Shown: positions 1-12,500 of the stretch, in pieces
Layout: each line of letters begins with the position of its first letter
Position numbering within the stretch: the first letter of the stretch is position 1
NCBI GenBank assembly: GCA_963930775.1
Contig: OZ005699.1
Span: 4,547,501 to 4,611,500 of the forward strand
Length of the DNA stretch: 64,000 nucleotides
From: Cliona cf. orientalis
Taxonomy: Eukaryota; Porifera; Demospongiae; Clionaida; Clionaidae
Reading direction: 5' to 3'
Program-made: the position numbers and the translations under genes
The notes under the pieces: model-generated
The model's input: the letters and a program-made list of their open reading frames with translations, nothing else
What the model was told of the DNA's origin: nothing
Databases searched by the model: none

Positions 1-226
1 TTCCTGGGCTAACTCAAGACTACCATGACCGCTCACCTTAGTTCGAGTATAAATCCACTCCATTTTGGAGCGCGCACGTCTGTGGCACGCTCGTTTTGTG
101 TTATCAGGACAGCGATTTAATTGTGGGTGTGTACAGCGCATTTTGCGAGTGGGTGTGTCTGATTAGCCATTTTGCCATATAATGCGCATGCTCATACGGT
201 GTTGCCATGGTGAAGTCATGTGACCG
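1..226. repeat. Subterminal arm fragment of the long-TIR DNA element
   Basis: This stretch is strongly similar to 57330-57562, an inner part of the left arm of the 4.5-kb element at 57084-61586. Shared landmarks are the ATAAATCCACTC block and the terminal GTTGCCATGGTGAAGTCATG block. It is cut by the window edge, so it may be a solo arm or one end of a longer copy to the left. Confidence 0.75.
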
Positions 227-849
227 ATGTCAGTATCGCGCATGCGCCGGGACCTGCTCGAGCGCTCAAGCGCTCAGCTCAGAGCTCGTGGAGCTGATCG
301 ATCAGCTCGGTGGCTACTACCAACAGTAAACTTACTGGCCTATAAGATACGCTCCCGAAACAGAAGGTTTTTGTCGCTACTTGGTTCTAAACGGCCTTCT
401 TTCAAGTTTGCGGTCAGCCAGCTTCAGGATCGAGATAACGAGTGGCGTGGCTTCATTCGCAGGTCAGCTTTAATAGCTGGTTACCTCGAGAATCCCACTG
501 ATGTATGTTCAATAGTGTGTGATGCAAAAGAAGACGTCCTATCTAGCTATCAAACGACTGCCTGAGATTTGTACTTACAGGAATATACAAGTTTGAAATC
601 ACTGTGTGTTGCGGTACCCGGCATAGCTCAGGCCTGACACAAACGCTAGGATCGCACAAACATGCTGAATCAGTGGTCCAGGTGTACGCAAACCATAATA
701 TCAGGTTACCATGTAGAGTGTACATGTATGTAGAGTTTCATGCCCGGCCTCTGTCCCCATGAAATTAGTCAGCTATATAGGTGGCATTGATGAAATTAAT
801 GACAGTCCTGAGCTACCCCAAGGGCTCTAAAAAAAGAACAGTAACAAAA
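227..849. other. Non-coding stretch, no gene recognised
   Basis: A 112-codon open frame (227-565, plus) has no recognisable domain and no matching splice context. I see no exon of the neighbouring calpain gene here. Confidence 0.5.
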
Positions 850-1205
850 CAATTGAAATTGAAGGATGAAGTAGGGATGGCAGTGCCAAAAAATACACAA
901 ACAAGATTTGTAGGGATAACGTATAACACCCTCTATACATCCCTACGCTTGCTTTTTGAGTAGCTGTGCACACACATAATAATATAATTATTATGATATA
1001 ATATGGGGCACATGCAGGAATGGAAATCAATATCGTAAACCCATGGATAGCAATACTTTACATACTGAATCAGAAGTGTATGATATTAATTATCGAGAAA
1101 AGCAAGCATAGGGATGTATAGAGGGTGTGATACGTTATCCCTACAAATCTTGTTTGTGTATTTTTTGGCACTGCCATCCCTACTTCATCCTTCAATTTCA
1201 ATTGT
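850..1205. repeat. Small fold-back (palindromic) element
   Basis: About 105 bp at 850-955 recur almost perfectly inverted at 1097-1205 around a ~140-bp centre. Both arms contain the block AGTAGGGATGGCAGTGCC and the block CATCCCTACGCTTGC (one base different in the second arm). A related inverted pair lies at 58282-58672. It is probably a non-autonomous DNA element. Confidence 0.7.
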
Positions 1206-3481
1206 TTTTTATACTTGTATTATTATAAGATGTGTTCAGCACTGCACCATGTGCAGGCAATCTGAGAGATACATGTAACTCAGGCCTGGTAATGTAGGCA
1301 TAAAACTGGAAAGGTGCTGTACTACTCTGGCAAGGCTCAGGTCAACGATTAACATCACTGGTAGACTCCACTTCCCTGAGCATGAATGTGACTGCATGGA
1401 GGCTTATCCCCTCGGGGCCTAGCTACAGGTACTTGGACCAGGCTCATGATGGTCATGGCAGTGTAGACTACTATTAATACAGTATACCGGTAGGTGATCA
1501 ACATTGTTGGACTATATACTAGCAGTCTATGATACTTTCACTGTCATGGTAGCTTCAGGCCTAACTATTGGGGTACCAACCCCACGTGCATGTCTGTGTG
1601 CTTTCAAAGAAATCTTATGCATTTCGCAAAGGCTCACCCCGCACAGATGATTTTCATCACCACTAGTTAGTGTCAATTAGTGTGTGTGTGTTTCCGTGTC
1701 TGTGTAAATAACTATGTACAGTTTAGTGTGTGCAACCATGGTGCAACAGTAGTGGCACTGTGCTGATGCACACGCAAATATAGTAGGTATGATGATGTGT
1801 GAACTAAAACAATGGCTCTGATTGGTCAAAGTAATAGCCAGAGGGAGGGAAATATGGATTATATTTTCCCTTGTACCCCTTGGAGAGGGAAAATATCCTA
1901 GTTATACCCTGGCTGACATAATACTTAGGTATACTTAGGTGGGATATATTTCCAAGATAGTGGAGGGGCAAATTAGTTAGACAAGTTGGAGTTCAGCCAT
2001 ACATCTGTGACTATTATTCCCACAGCATCAACTACTGGCACACAATGTCACATGTACCTGAAGGTTTTCTACAAGCGTACGCTTTGATAGGTAGCCCACA
2101 TGTATTAGAAGTATACATATACGTATAGAGGGATTAGAAACGCATGTATTAGGTACCACACTCCACTAAAGCTGAAGATGGAGCTTGTGGCACTCACATT
2201 GTATTCCAAAATGAGAGTAGATCTGGCAGCTCAAGTATGTATAGGTTTGTACTTGTAGGTTGATATTGAGTCCTCAGCAACAGTATGAGTAAAGCTCTTG
2301 AGATGGACGCTTCAGGTTGACCTGACACCAATTTTTTTCGACCATCTCAGTGTTCAATACCAAAAGGAGTATATGAGACATCGATAGCCAGATATAAAGC
2401 CCTTCAGAGATGTGAATAATCCACGGCTACATGTATGCAATGATGGAGATCAGTCAGTATTGAATTTAAACCTCAAATTCACATACAGTGGCTGAAATGT
2501 ACATGACTTCCTCGGCTAACTCGATAGTTGGGAAGCTGAGATACAGCAAAGAGATGCCACTTCCAGTGACAGATACATGTATGCCTCAGATGTGCCTATC
2601 AAGAGACACTGGAAGGCCTGCATATCACCGGTTTGATGCTTTGTACTTCAATGGTGGAGCTGAATGTAAAGGGGGGAAGTATATTTAGATGGAGAAATTT
2701 TTCCAGTATCCTGTGGAAAGCTTCTTTGGAAAGCAGAGAATGAAAGGGGACCAAATGATAATCCAATATCGCTACATGTCCTCACTGTGGATTCAAGGGT
2801 ACATGAAGTACCACTAAGAGGAAACTTGAAATCAAAGGAAAGAGTTAGCAGTCCCTCACAAGTTTCTGGTCAACGTGTTGAGTAAGGAGCATGACTCCTG
2901 GAGCCTTATCTGATAAGCCCAAATCTCAAAACAGTGCAATTAGTATTCGTACCCTCTCTCTTTGATAATTCTTGGCGGCATCAGAGCTCTAGTTAAGGAG
3001 TTAACCAGTGAAGTACCAAGTCTTCACTCTTGTCAGAGTTTGCTTCTGTAATTTTCTTGGCTGGTCTTTTGGGACCTCCATCTTGTAAGAACCAAGCTGG
3101 AAGAGTGGATCATCCAAAACAGATAGCAGCCCGCTACCCGCTATGCAACTCTGTGGCCATAGCTCAAACTGCAGCCCGAGGTACATGGTGTAGCTAGCTG
3201 CTCTGCAGCTGCCCACGTGACATCCATACCTTCATGCACATGGTACGTGTCCAGAGTTTTACGGCCAAGCATAACGCAGATAGAATCCGTAAATTAACGC
3301 ATTTCCAATCCCTCTACATGTACAATGTATACTTATGGGTAGTCACACTCAGATTATACACATAAAATTATATAATACACTACTGTTGCTCAATACTCAC
3401 TAAAGTCCCCCTTGCAAAGCCCAACGACAAAACACTAAGTGATATGTACATGAACATGTAAGTGTACACATAGTAAAGAAC
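1206..3481. other. Non-coding DNA, presumed intron of the calpain-7-like gene
   Basis: Position 1661-1960 is a copy of a dispersed repeat also found at 37235-37540 (TTTCCGTGTCTGTGTAAA, then a GGGAGGGAAATATGGAT block). The exon after catalytic His should encode an Asn-Pro-Trp motif; I searched the minus strand for it and did not find it. The 3' end of the gene is therefore beyond position 1, or lost. Confidence 0.5.
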
Positions 3482-3591
3482 CTTGATCTCCACAAGATTT
3501 AGGACAGCGTAGGCATGGGTAGTTACTAGCCCTGCTCTATCAGATTCTGCCTCACTCAGTTTTCCTGTTGCCACTGTTAGCAAACCATTGC
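3482..3591 (-). CDS. CAPN7 exon 11: catalytic histidine
   Basis: Acceptor TGAATAG|GCA, donor ATCAAG|GTTCTT, phase 0 out. It encodes GNGLLTVATGKLSEAESD and GLVTTHAYAVLNL; His in THAYAVL is the second catalytic residue. It is the last exon I can identify. Confidence 0.9.
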
Positions 3592-6500
3592 CTATTCATT
3601 GAATCATTATCATCATTATAACTGCATAAAATTAATATGCAGTGCATGTATGCCATCCGAAGGACAAACCTTTGCTTAAGGATGTTTCCATCATTCTGAA
3701 AAGAGATTCGTCAGCATCCTTTAAGGATATCCTCTCCGGTATCCAGCCAGTAAGTGCATGCAAATCAATGTTCTAAAGTACAAATGCACTCTGCTCATTT
3801 AAGGGTATGCTCTTTATAAGCACAACAACTTACAGAACTTGATCCAGGAAAATCATAACCCCCCATCACCTAAGTTAAATACTGTGTAACTATACTATGA
3901 GTCATACAAGTCCATGAATGTACCTTCATGTACGCTTTTTCTATTAAGCTAACCCAAAATTCATCATGATTACTTGAATGGGAGCAGAGTAACTCCCCAC
4001 TGGCACTAACAGGAAGCCGATCATCAATCTCAACCTATGCAACATCACGATCACAACTTTAAAACACATGGCACATATTAAATCACCTTCCGCCGACATC
4101 CATTGAGATTAAAGGACACAAAGTACCTTCCATTAGGATTCATTATTGGCTCACCAGCTCTATTTTGAGGATGAATTAATCTGGAAAACAGATAATCAAA
4201 TTTCCTTTAGTAGATGTACATACACATCCAGATGTGTGCAAACCTTGTAACAAGCTTTGTTTTAAACTTGCGCTCATAGTCAGCACTGACAGTGAGGGAT
4301 GCCACAAATGAACAGTCAGCAATGAGAGTCTATAAGTACATGTACATGCAGACTTGGTATAGAAACAACATTCACTTACAAGTGGATCATTTTAATTACC
4401 TGCTTGATAGAGAAGCTAGAAATAAGATGAACCATCTTTGGATTGTCACAGATATCATATGGTCTCATCCAATTCAAAATGCTTGATCTCTGCTTAGTAG
4501 AGAGCTGGGGCAGCCCATTCGGGTCCTCAAACTCTTGCGGCAATGGAGTCACTTTCCTTAGCTCAGCAAGATCCAAGTCACTCCAAGGAAGATAGGTAAT
4601 TCTATTTATAGTTGAAGTGGCCCTATGCAACAATAATACCATCCCTCTAAAATATATAATATATGCTCCGTATAAAAATTTCCCGTTATATTATTATGGT
4701 ATGATCGGCAAGTATTCCCATAAAGTGGCAGGTCAAACTGACGAGTTTGAGATAGATAATGTAGTGCAGTAATGAGCGATCATGTTTTCAACATCATCAC
4801 AGGAACTATATTATCATAATACTGTATACTCGGGAGTAAGTATTTGGAGAGTAATGTAATTTTCTGTCTCATGCAGATGATCAAGCCAACCAGGTAAACT
4901 CTCAATCTACATGCAACTTGTGAAGTTTCATGATAAACCCTATGATATTTTAGCCACTATCATGCTCATATTTGCTTGCAAATTCCTTTTGACACTCCTT
5001 TCTCTAACACGTTCAAATCTAATTAACGACCGTGACTGATGTGACATGTACATGTACCCAGCATGTCCATAGCAAATACATATTACCGTACCCTCGCGAA
5101 AGAGGGCCCATGGGCGGTGCACCTTACATTAGGCCAAGATTGGGGGATGGGCCGATATTCGAGGTACAATGTATCAGTATCGCATTTATATGTGAAAGAG
5201 CGCCCAGGTAAGTTACCCACGCCAGCTGCATAATTTGAATAGTAGCAGCGACTACTATTGATTTCAGCCTTATTCAAGCATGGTTACCAATCCAGAGCAA
5301 GGGCGGCCACGATACTTCATCGTGTGTCGTTGAGTGCAGCCGTATTAAGTGGGCGCGGCTACGATTGCTGGCCGTGTACGATCGTTTATTTGTGCTAAAA
5401 TGTAGCAGAAAGCTAGCTAGGCTTAGTTTTACGGCTATTTAGCACGTTACTTATCGATCTTACATAGATTATTCGAAGTTCAGTCCTCACAATCCAGTCA
5501 TTTGAGCTGTGTTTTCAAGGGTAGCTATACATGGGCGCATATTCGAGTAAACACTAGACCGTAGCAGGAAATTGAGCCCAAAGTGGGGGGTGGGCCGACA
5601 TTCCGTAATGGGCCCTCTTTCGCGAGGGTACGGTATATGCTATTGCTCTACATGCATGTATAGGGGAGCTATAGTCTCACCTGAGAACTTTCAATTCATG
5701 ATCACTAAATTTGACTCCTCCACGATCTCTGCTTCCACTGCCACTCGCATGGTGTCTAGCCCCAGGTGTTGGTGATGTACGCCCACTGTACCTAGATGTG
5801 GAAGAAAGGTCTTTATCAGCATCCAAGAAGCTTGTCAGGGGACCTATACAGTAATAGGAAAAAGAGTACTAGTGAAGTACTGGCATAATATTATATACAC
5901 TGCATTAAGTACCTCTTGGAAAGGTGTGAGATGTGCTTCCTTTCCCACCGGGATTGGGATTCATCCTTGATGGTGTAGGAAGCTGCTCAATCTGTGCCAA
6001 GAGGTCATCCATAGGTGGAGCACTGGCTGCTGGAGTCTTCTCTTTCAGCTCTTCTAACCGACTTAGTGCTTGCACTGTTATCTCTTTAACTTTCTTTTTG
6101 TTTGCTTCACTTGTTAACTTTTTTTGCTGCCACAACATACATATATAATATTATACCGTAGATCGTGAAATTTTCGCCGTTAAATATTTTCGTCGACGAC
6201 CTTTTCGAAAAGTAAACATGCGAAATATTTTGTGCGCGTTAGTTAATACAATGATGTATTATGTACGTTTGTGCATATAATATTATGCGACGCGAAAATT
6301 TAACAAGCAAAATATTTTACCAGTGAAATTATCCCAATCTATGGTAATCATATTATTCTAATGGAACACATGATCCAATTTAACACAAGAAAGTAGCATT
6401 AAATTTTATGAATTCTCATGTTTATATGTGAGCGATTGACAACCTTTACCAGAAAAGCATGCACTTTTCAATTATTTTTGTTGTGTTCTATTAGAATAAA

Positions 6501-9500
6501 TACGGTATACATGTACAAGAGAATAGAGAAAAGCTTAATGGTGATGTGAAAAACGTAATCTGTTAATGCTCTCCGATGACAGCATACAACTTGGTAATCA
6601 ACAAGTTCATTCACGTTATCTCCTATAGTGCTTGCCAGCATAAAGGCCCATTTTTTTTAATTAAAAATATCAATTTTTTGGTTGAAAATTGAGAAAAATA
6701 AACCACACAGGCAAAATCAGGTCATTTTATTGCATCATATAGAATATTTTTGGTTTTTAAGAATTCGGTCAATCAGATTACAGGTCTAATGTCCGTTTCC
6801 ATGGAAACGTCTACGAAATTAATCAAATATTTAATTAAAATGCTATTTTTCCTGTCCGATTTTGCTCTAACTACTTTAAAATTTTATTTCTCCCACATAC
6901 TTCATCTAAAAATATTCTGCTTCTTGCATTTGTTCTACTACCACTTAAGATCAGTCCAGCACTGATCACATGCCTGTGCAGTGAATTATACCACAGGAAT
7001 TACTCTTAAAGTGATTAAGTAGATAATCAACACTTTTAGCTCTAAAATTTGTTTGCAAACATTTACTCAAAATCTGTTCCTCAGTTTTGACAGTTACTAG
7101 GTGTGCAACACCTGGGAGTAGTGGGGTAATTTTCCTGTTAACCTTAGTGGAGAAATAACTCTTTTTGCTGAAACTGCATTTATTGTAATTAAAAATAAAG
7201 ATTGCGCGAATATTGTGGTTTAAAAGATTGCAAATTATGCTACAAGAGAGCCCTACCCTAGAAGGTAATGTACAAAATATTTCAAGACCACAGGTACTTC
7301 TAGTGCTGTGTGGTATTTATAAACATGCACGTACTCCAATTCGGACATATATGCTGACAAGCACTATATCACATCAAATTTGTAGAATAATTATTATTGT
7401 GTAGCTTTGAGGCTTATGCAAAGATTTTGTATTCAATTTTCATGGTCAAAATTTTGTGACTGAGTTTCTAAATTTTCCAGCTCAAAACATAGTTAGAGCG
7501 CGAAAATTAGGACTTCAGCGTAGGTGGCGCGTTCATTAGATAGAGAGGCACCTTACACGTAATTAGAACGGGGACGGTAGCAACGTGTATCTTGTATCCT
7601 TCCCTTACTCTTCCCATGTCTTACACCGTTAAGCATTGGTCATGTGAATTAAATACCAGACCCTCCCATTCTTTGCATGGAATATTGGAGTTATAAAATT
7701 TAATCCTCACTGTTTGCAAAGCCACATCAATAGCACAACTGTACAATTTCTCTGCTTCCGATCCATGACCTCTTTCATCATCTTTCATCGCCAGCTCCAA
7801 CAAATATTCAATGTGCTTTATATACTTCTAAATAACCGTTGAACACACCATCTCTAATACAACTTCAAGGGTATATAATTTGTACAGCTTACTCTGTCCT
7901 TGTCGGTAGAGGCAGTTACTGGTCTTACTTTCCCTGCTGTTTCAATAAATCAGTTGGTATAATATTATTATTATTACTGTACCCTCGTGAAAGAGGGCCC
8001 ATGGGCGGTGCACCTTACATTGGGCCAAGATTGGGGGATGGGCCGATATTCGAGGTATCAGTATTGCGTTTATACGCGAAAGAGCGCCCAGGTAAGTTAC
8101 CCACGCTAGCTACATAATTTGAATAGTAGCAGTGGCTACTATTGATTTCAGTCTTATTCAAGCTAGTCTCGTGCCCAGCCCCTCCTATGCAAAAAGGGAG
8201 GAAGGGTCTGGTGAAAAGGGTCGCACTACCGTGTCCCCATGTTGAAAATTGTACGTGGCCAATCAGATTGCAGTAGCGTAGTCATATGACTATTGGAATG
8301 TAATCATCTATTGCACGCATGCGCCCGACCTATAGCTATATATAGCTATGCGCGCGCACGGTATGGTTTATTTCTTATTTAAGGTACCATCAAATTGCGT
8401 GGGTGTGAGGTGGGGAATATGACACCTAAACCACATCAAAGTCATAAGTGAGGTGCATGCTGTGTAACCACGCCCTTTTAATTGCCCAGGTCTCGGGGGT
8501 GTGGCTGCTAGAGCCGGAAGTGTTCATTTAATATCCTCAATGGACTGGAAGCCGAGCCGGAAGGGAGGGGCCAGGCCACGCCCAAAACAGCACCACCCTG
8601 TGCCTCAAGGACAACCATTCTCAATCAAGTGCCGACTGGCCACCGGATGTCCACCAGAAGCCCACAATCAATCCCAATTAAAACACACAGCTTCCTCAAG
8701 GACAAAACACACACAAACACTTCAAGGCCGTTCTGCCACACCGCCCACACAAGAGCTCACCTCATTTCCTGTGTGGGCGGGGTAACAACACGTCATCGCA
8801 ACCACATCCGCTTCAAACCATCGTCAGCTTCCGTCCAGCCATACGGTCCCCTCGATCGCACCGGTGTACAGTGCCTCATTAACTGCCATCGCCTCACCTT
8901 TGACCTCCTGCCACGCCCCCAAAGCCTCCTCGCGGGGTTCAAAGGTCACCACCGCATCCGGGATATGCCCACCTATCGCCGCGGCCAAGTCCCAGGCCCC
9001 GATGTCCAAGCACTGGCCTGTCAAGCCATGCCCAATCGGAAGCAACAAAACCTGCATTTACGCACACGCACACACTCCACACAGTGCCAGGAACACGCCC
9101 ACATGCTTAATTAAGGATAATTAGCTTTTTTTTTTTAAAGGAGACCAGAACACTAAGCAGAAAAAAAAAATGTCCAAAACCACCACGTAGTTGAGCTGGA
9201 TGCTTAGTAGAGCCATACAATGTAAGCAGGCACCCTATACTCCAATCTTGACCAAAGTAGGTAAAGGTCGTCACGTTGGTGTGCGCGTGCCTAACGGGGA
9301 TTCCCCGTTTTTCATGTAGCGCGTGGGCGGAAAACATTGCAAACGCATGGCTTCCCTATACAAACATATGGGAAAAGTTCAAAGGGCCATATAACTGGTG
9401 TGAATCAAAATTCTTTCAGGTCAAATCTCTACTTCGATCCATTCTGCATGCCCATGTAAAAATTATGGCCCCAAGTACTCCCAAACCCCCCATGAATTAG

Positions 9501-12500
9501 ATTATTTATTTAATTATTAAATTCTTTTTTTCAAGGCGACCAGAATACTAAGCAGAAAAAAAATAAATTGTCTAAAACCGCAAAACCGCCATATAATTGA
9601 GTTGGATGCATAGTAGAACCATATAATGCAAGCAGGCAGCCTAAATTTCAATTTTGTCAAAAAGTTGGTAAAGGTCGTCACGTTTACGTGAGCGCGTGGC
9701 CCCGCCCCTCACGCAGCGCGTGGGCGGAAACATTGCAAACGAATTCCGTTACGTACCAAGAAATCCGCGCGCCATAGGCGCACGGCCCAGCCCCCATAGG
9801 GGGCTGGGCTAAATTGCATAGTATTATATGAACGGCTAAGGGTAGGTAGGGTTTGATACATAAGGGTTAGTACTACTATTGTCTTTAAAGTAGTGACAAA
9901 AGAGCACCTGGCAGCGGCGTTCACGGTGGTGCAGTGGTTAGGGCTCTGGTGTATGGATTCATGTACCCCAGTTCAATCCTTGCTCTATTCATTCAATTTC
10001 TTTTTTTTTTTCCCTTATACTCTGGAAATTTTCTAAGTGAGGGAGGTGCGCGCCACACGTGATCAATAGAACGTCATCTTGACGCGCGGGTTTCTCGCTA
10101 CATAACGGGATTCATTGCAAACGCATGGCTTCCCTATACAAACATATGGGGAAACTTTAAAGGGCCGTAACTTTAATTCTAAGGTGTGAATCAAAATTCT
10201 TTCAGGTCAAATCTCTAGTTTCGACCCATTCTGCGTGCCCATATAAAAATTATCCCGCCAAGTGCTCTCAAACCCCCCATGAATTACATTATTTAAATTC
10301 TTTTTTTTTTCCAAGGAGACCAGAACACTAAGCAGAAAAAAATTGTCCAAAAACCACCATATAATCGAGCTGGATGCATAGTGGAACCATACAATGCAAG
10401 TAGGCAGCCTAAATTTCAATTTTGGTAATGGTCGTCACGTTTATGTGCGCGCGTGGCCCCGTCCTTCACGTTGCGCGTGGGCGGAAAACATTGCAAATGC
10501 ATGGCTTCCTATACAAACATATGGGAATACTTTAAAGTGCCATAGCTTTAATTCTAAGGCGTGAATAAAAATTCCCCGCCATCAAATTTCATGTTTTGAC
10601 CCATTCTGCGTGCCCATGTAAAAATTACATCCCCAAGTGCTCCCAGTTCCTCCACGAATTATTTCTTTTTTTTTTTCTACTTAGTGTTTAACAAGGGGAC
10701 CACACACTAAGCAGAAAAAAAAATTGTCCAGAAACCACCACATAATCAAGCTGGATGCATAGTAGAACCATACAATGCAACCAGGCAGCCTAAACTTCAA
10801 TTTTGTCAAAAGTTGGTAAAGGTCGTCACGTTTATGTGCGCGCGAAGCCCCGCCCCTCACGTAGCGTGTGGGCGGAAAACATTGCAAACGCATGGCTTCC
10901 CTATACAAACATATGGGAATACTTTAAAGTGCCATAACTTTAATTCTAAGGTGTGAATCAAAATTCTGCGCCATCAAATTTCGTATTTTGACCCATTCTG
11001 CATGCCCGTATAAAAATTATGTCCCCAAGTGCTCCCAGTTCCTCCACGAATTATTTCTTTTTTTTTTTCTACTTTTCTACTTCTACAAGCTAGCGTGCAC
11101 ACTAAGCAGAAAAAAATTGTCCAGAAAACCACATAATACACCTAGGATGCACAGTAGAGCCATACAAAGCAAACAACCTATAGTCCAATTTTGAATACGT
11201 TTCTAAATAACGCACACCACGGGTATTCCCCGTTTTTCACGTAGCGCGTGGGCGGAAAACATTGCAAACGTATGGCTTCCCTATACAAACATATGGGAAA
11301 ACTTTAAAGGGCCGTAACGTTAATTCTAAGGTGTGAATCAAAATTCCGCTTCCAAGAAATTTCCAGGTACGATCCATTCTGCGTGCTCATATGAATAGTT
11401 TGTCGTGAATAGCTTCCCAGAATCTCAAACATTATTTACATTAAATTTTTTTTTTTACGCTAGCGTGTACACTAAGCAGAAAAAAATTGTCCAGAAAACC
11501 ACATAATACACCTAGGATGCACAGTAGAGCCATACAAAGCAAGCAAACTACCTATACTCCAATTTTGAGAAAGTTTCTAAATAACGCACACCACGGGAAT
11601 TCCCCGTTTTTCACGTAGCGCGTGGGCGGAAAACATTGCAAACGCATGGCTTCCCTATACAAACATATGGGAAAAGTTTTAAGGGCCGTAACTTCAATTC
11701 TAAGGCGTGAATCAAAATTCTGTTCCATCAAATTTCCAGGTGCGATCCATTCTGCGTGCTCATGTGAGCAGTTTGTCATGAATAGCTCCCCAGAGTCTCA
11801 AACATTAACTAATTATTTAATAGTTTATTTTTTTTTAAGCTAAACCACAACCTAAGATAAAAGAATTTTATCAAGCAGTAATTAGTTAACGGTATGTCAC
11901 TATTTTCTATCATACATGTCTGCTACAATAGGTCAGGTATGTGGTAAGGCAGAAAATCTCAAGTTGCAAACATTGATTACTATAATGTCATAATACTAAT
12001 GCGTAGCATATCTGAGAGTGACTTGGGGCTTGTATACGTAATCATCTCCTAGTCTAGATCCAACGTAAGGAGCATTGCCCATGGAATGTTGTTGGTGTAT
12101 GTAGACGGCCTTCCTAGCATCACTGGTAGTGAAAAAAAAGATGGAAAAAAATTGGCCCCGGGTGGGATTCAAACCAGTGCACGCATTTGACACTGGTTGG
12201 CAGACACTGAGCTTAACCATTGCACCATCTGGACAGTAGTCATTTCCTTCATACTTTAGTGGTCAGAAACTACTACGAGTAGTATTTCAAAACTGAAAGT
12301 GAAAATCAAAAATCTGAGACGATTCAATTTTTATTTTTGATCCACTCTACATGCTGATATAAAAATTATTGCACAATGTCTTTTCCTGTGCTTCGAATGC
12401 ATTATTTACATTACATTATATTACATTACATTACATTACATTACATTACATTACATTAATTACATTACATTACACGCTCACATATTCTTTTATCTTAGGT

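Larger units (their letters stand above)
9151..11835. repeat. Tandem array of CACTA-ended units (first block, six units)
   Basis: Units begin near 9151, 9546, 10330, 10706, 11099 and 11471 with CACTAAGCAGAAAAA, or TACTAAGCAG in one. They continue through shared blocks (GGTAAAGGTCGTCACGTTTA; CATTGCAAACGCATGGCTTC; GACCCATTCTGCGTGCCC) and end in a T-run. Unit length is about 370-400 bp, except the second, which holds a 371-bp insertion. The units carry no credible protein. Confidence 0.85.

Noticed and set aside
3380..3420. Possible calpain exon 12 (LSLGFARGTL...)
   Set aside because: It does not match the expected QLKNPW region and lacks a convincing donor.
8629..9114. 161-codon plus-strand frame in the GC-rich module
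   Set aside because: It overlaps the opposite-strand frame, is rich in His/Thr/Pro/Arg as expected from GC-rich DNA, and shows no frame-specific conservation.
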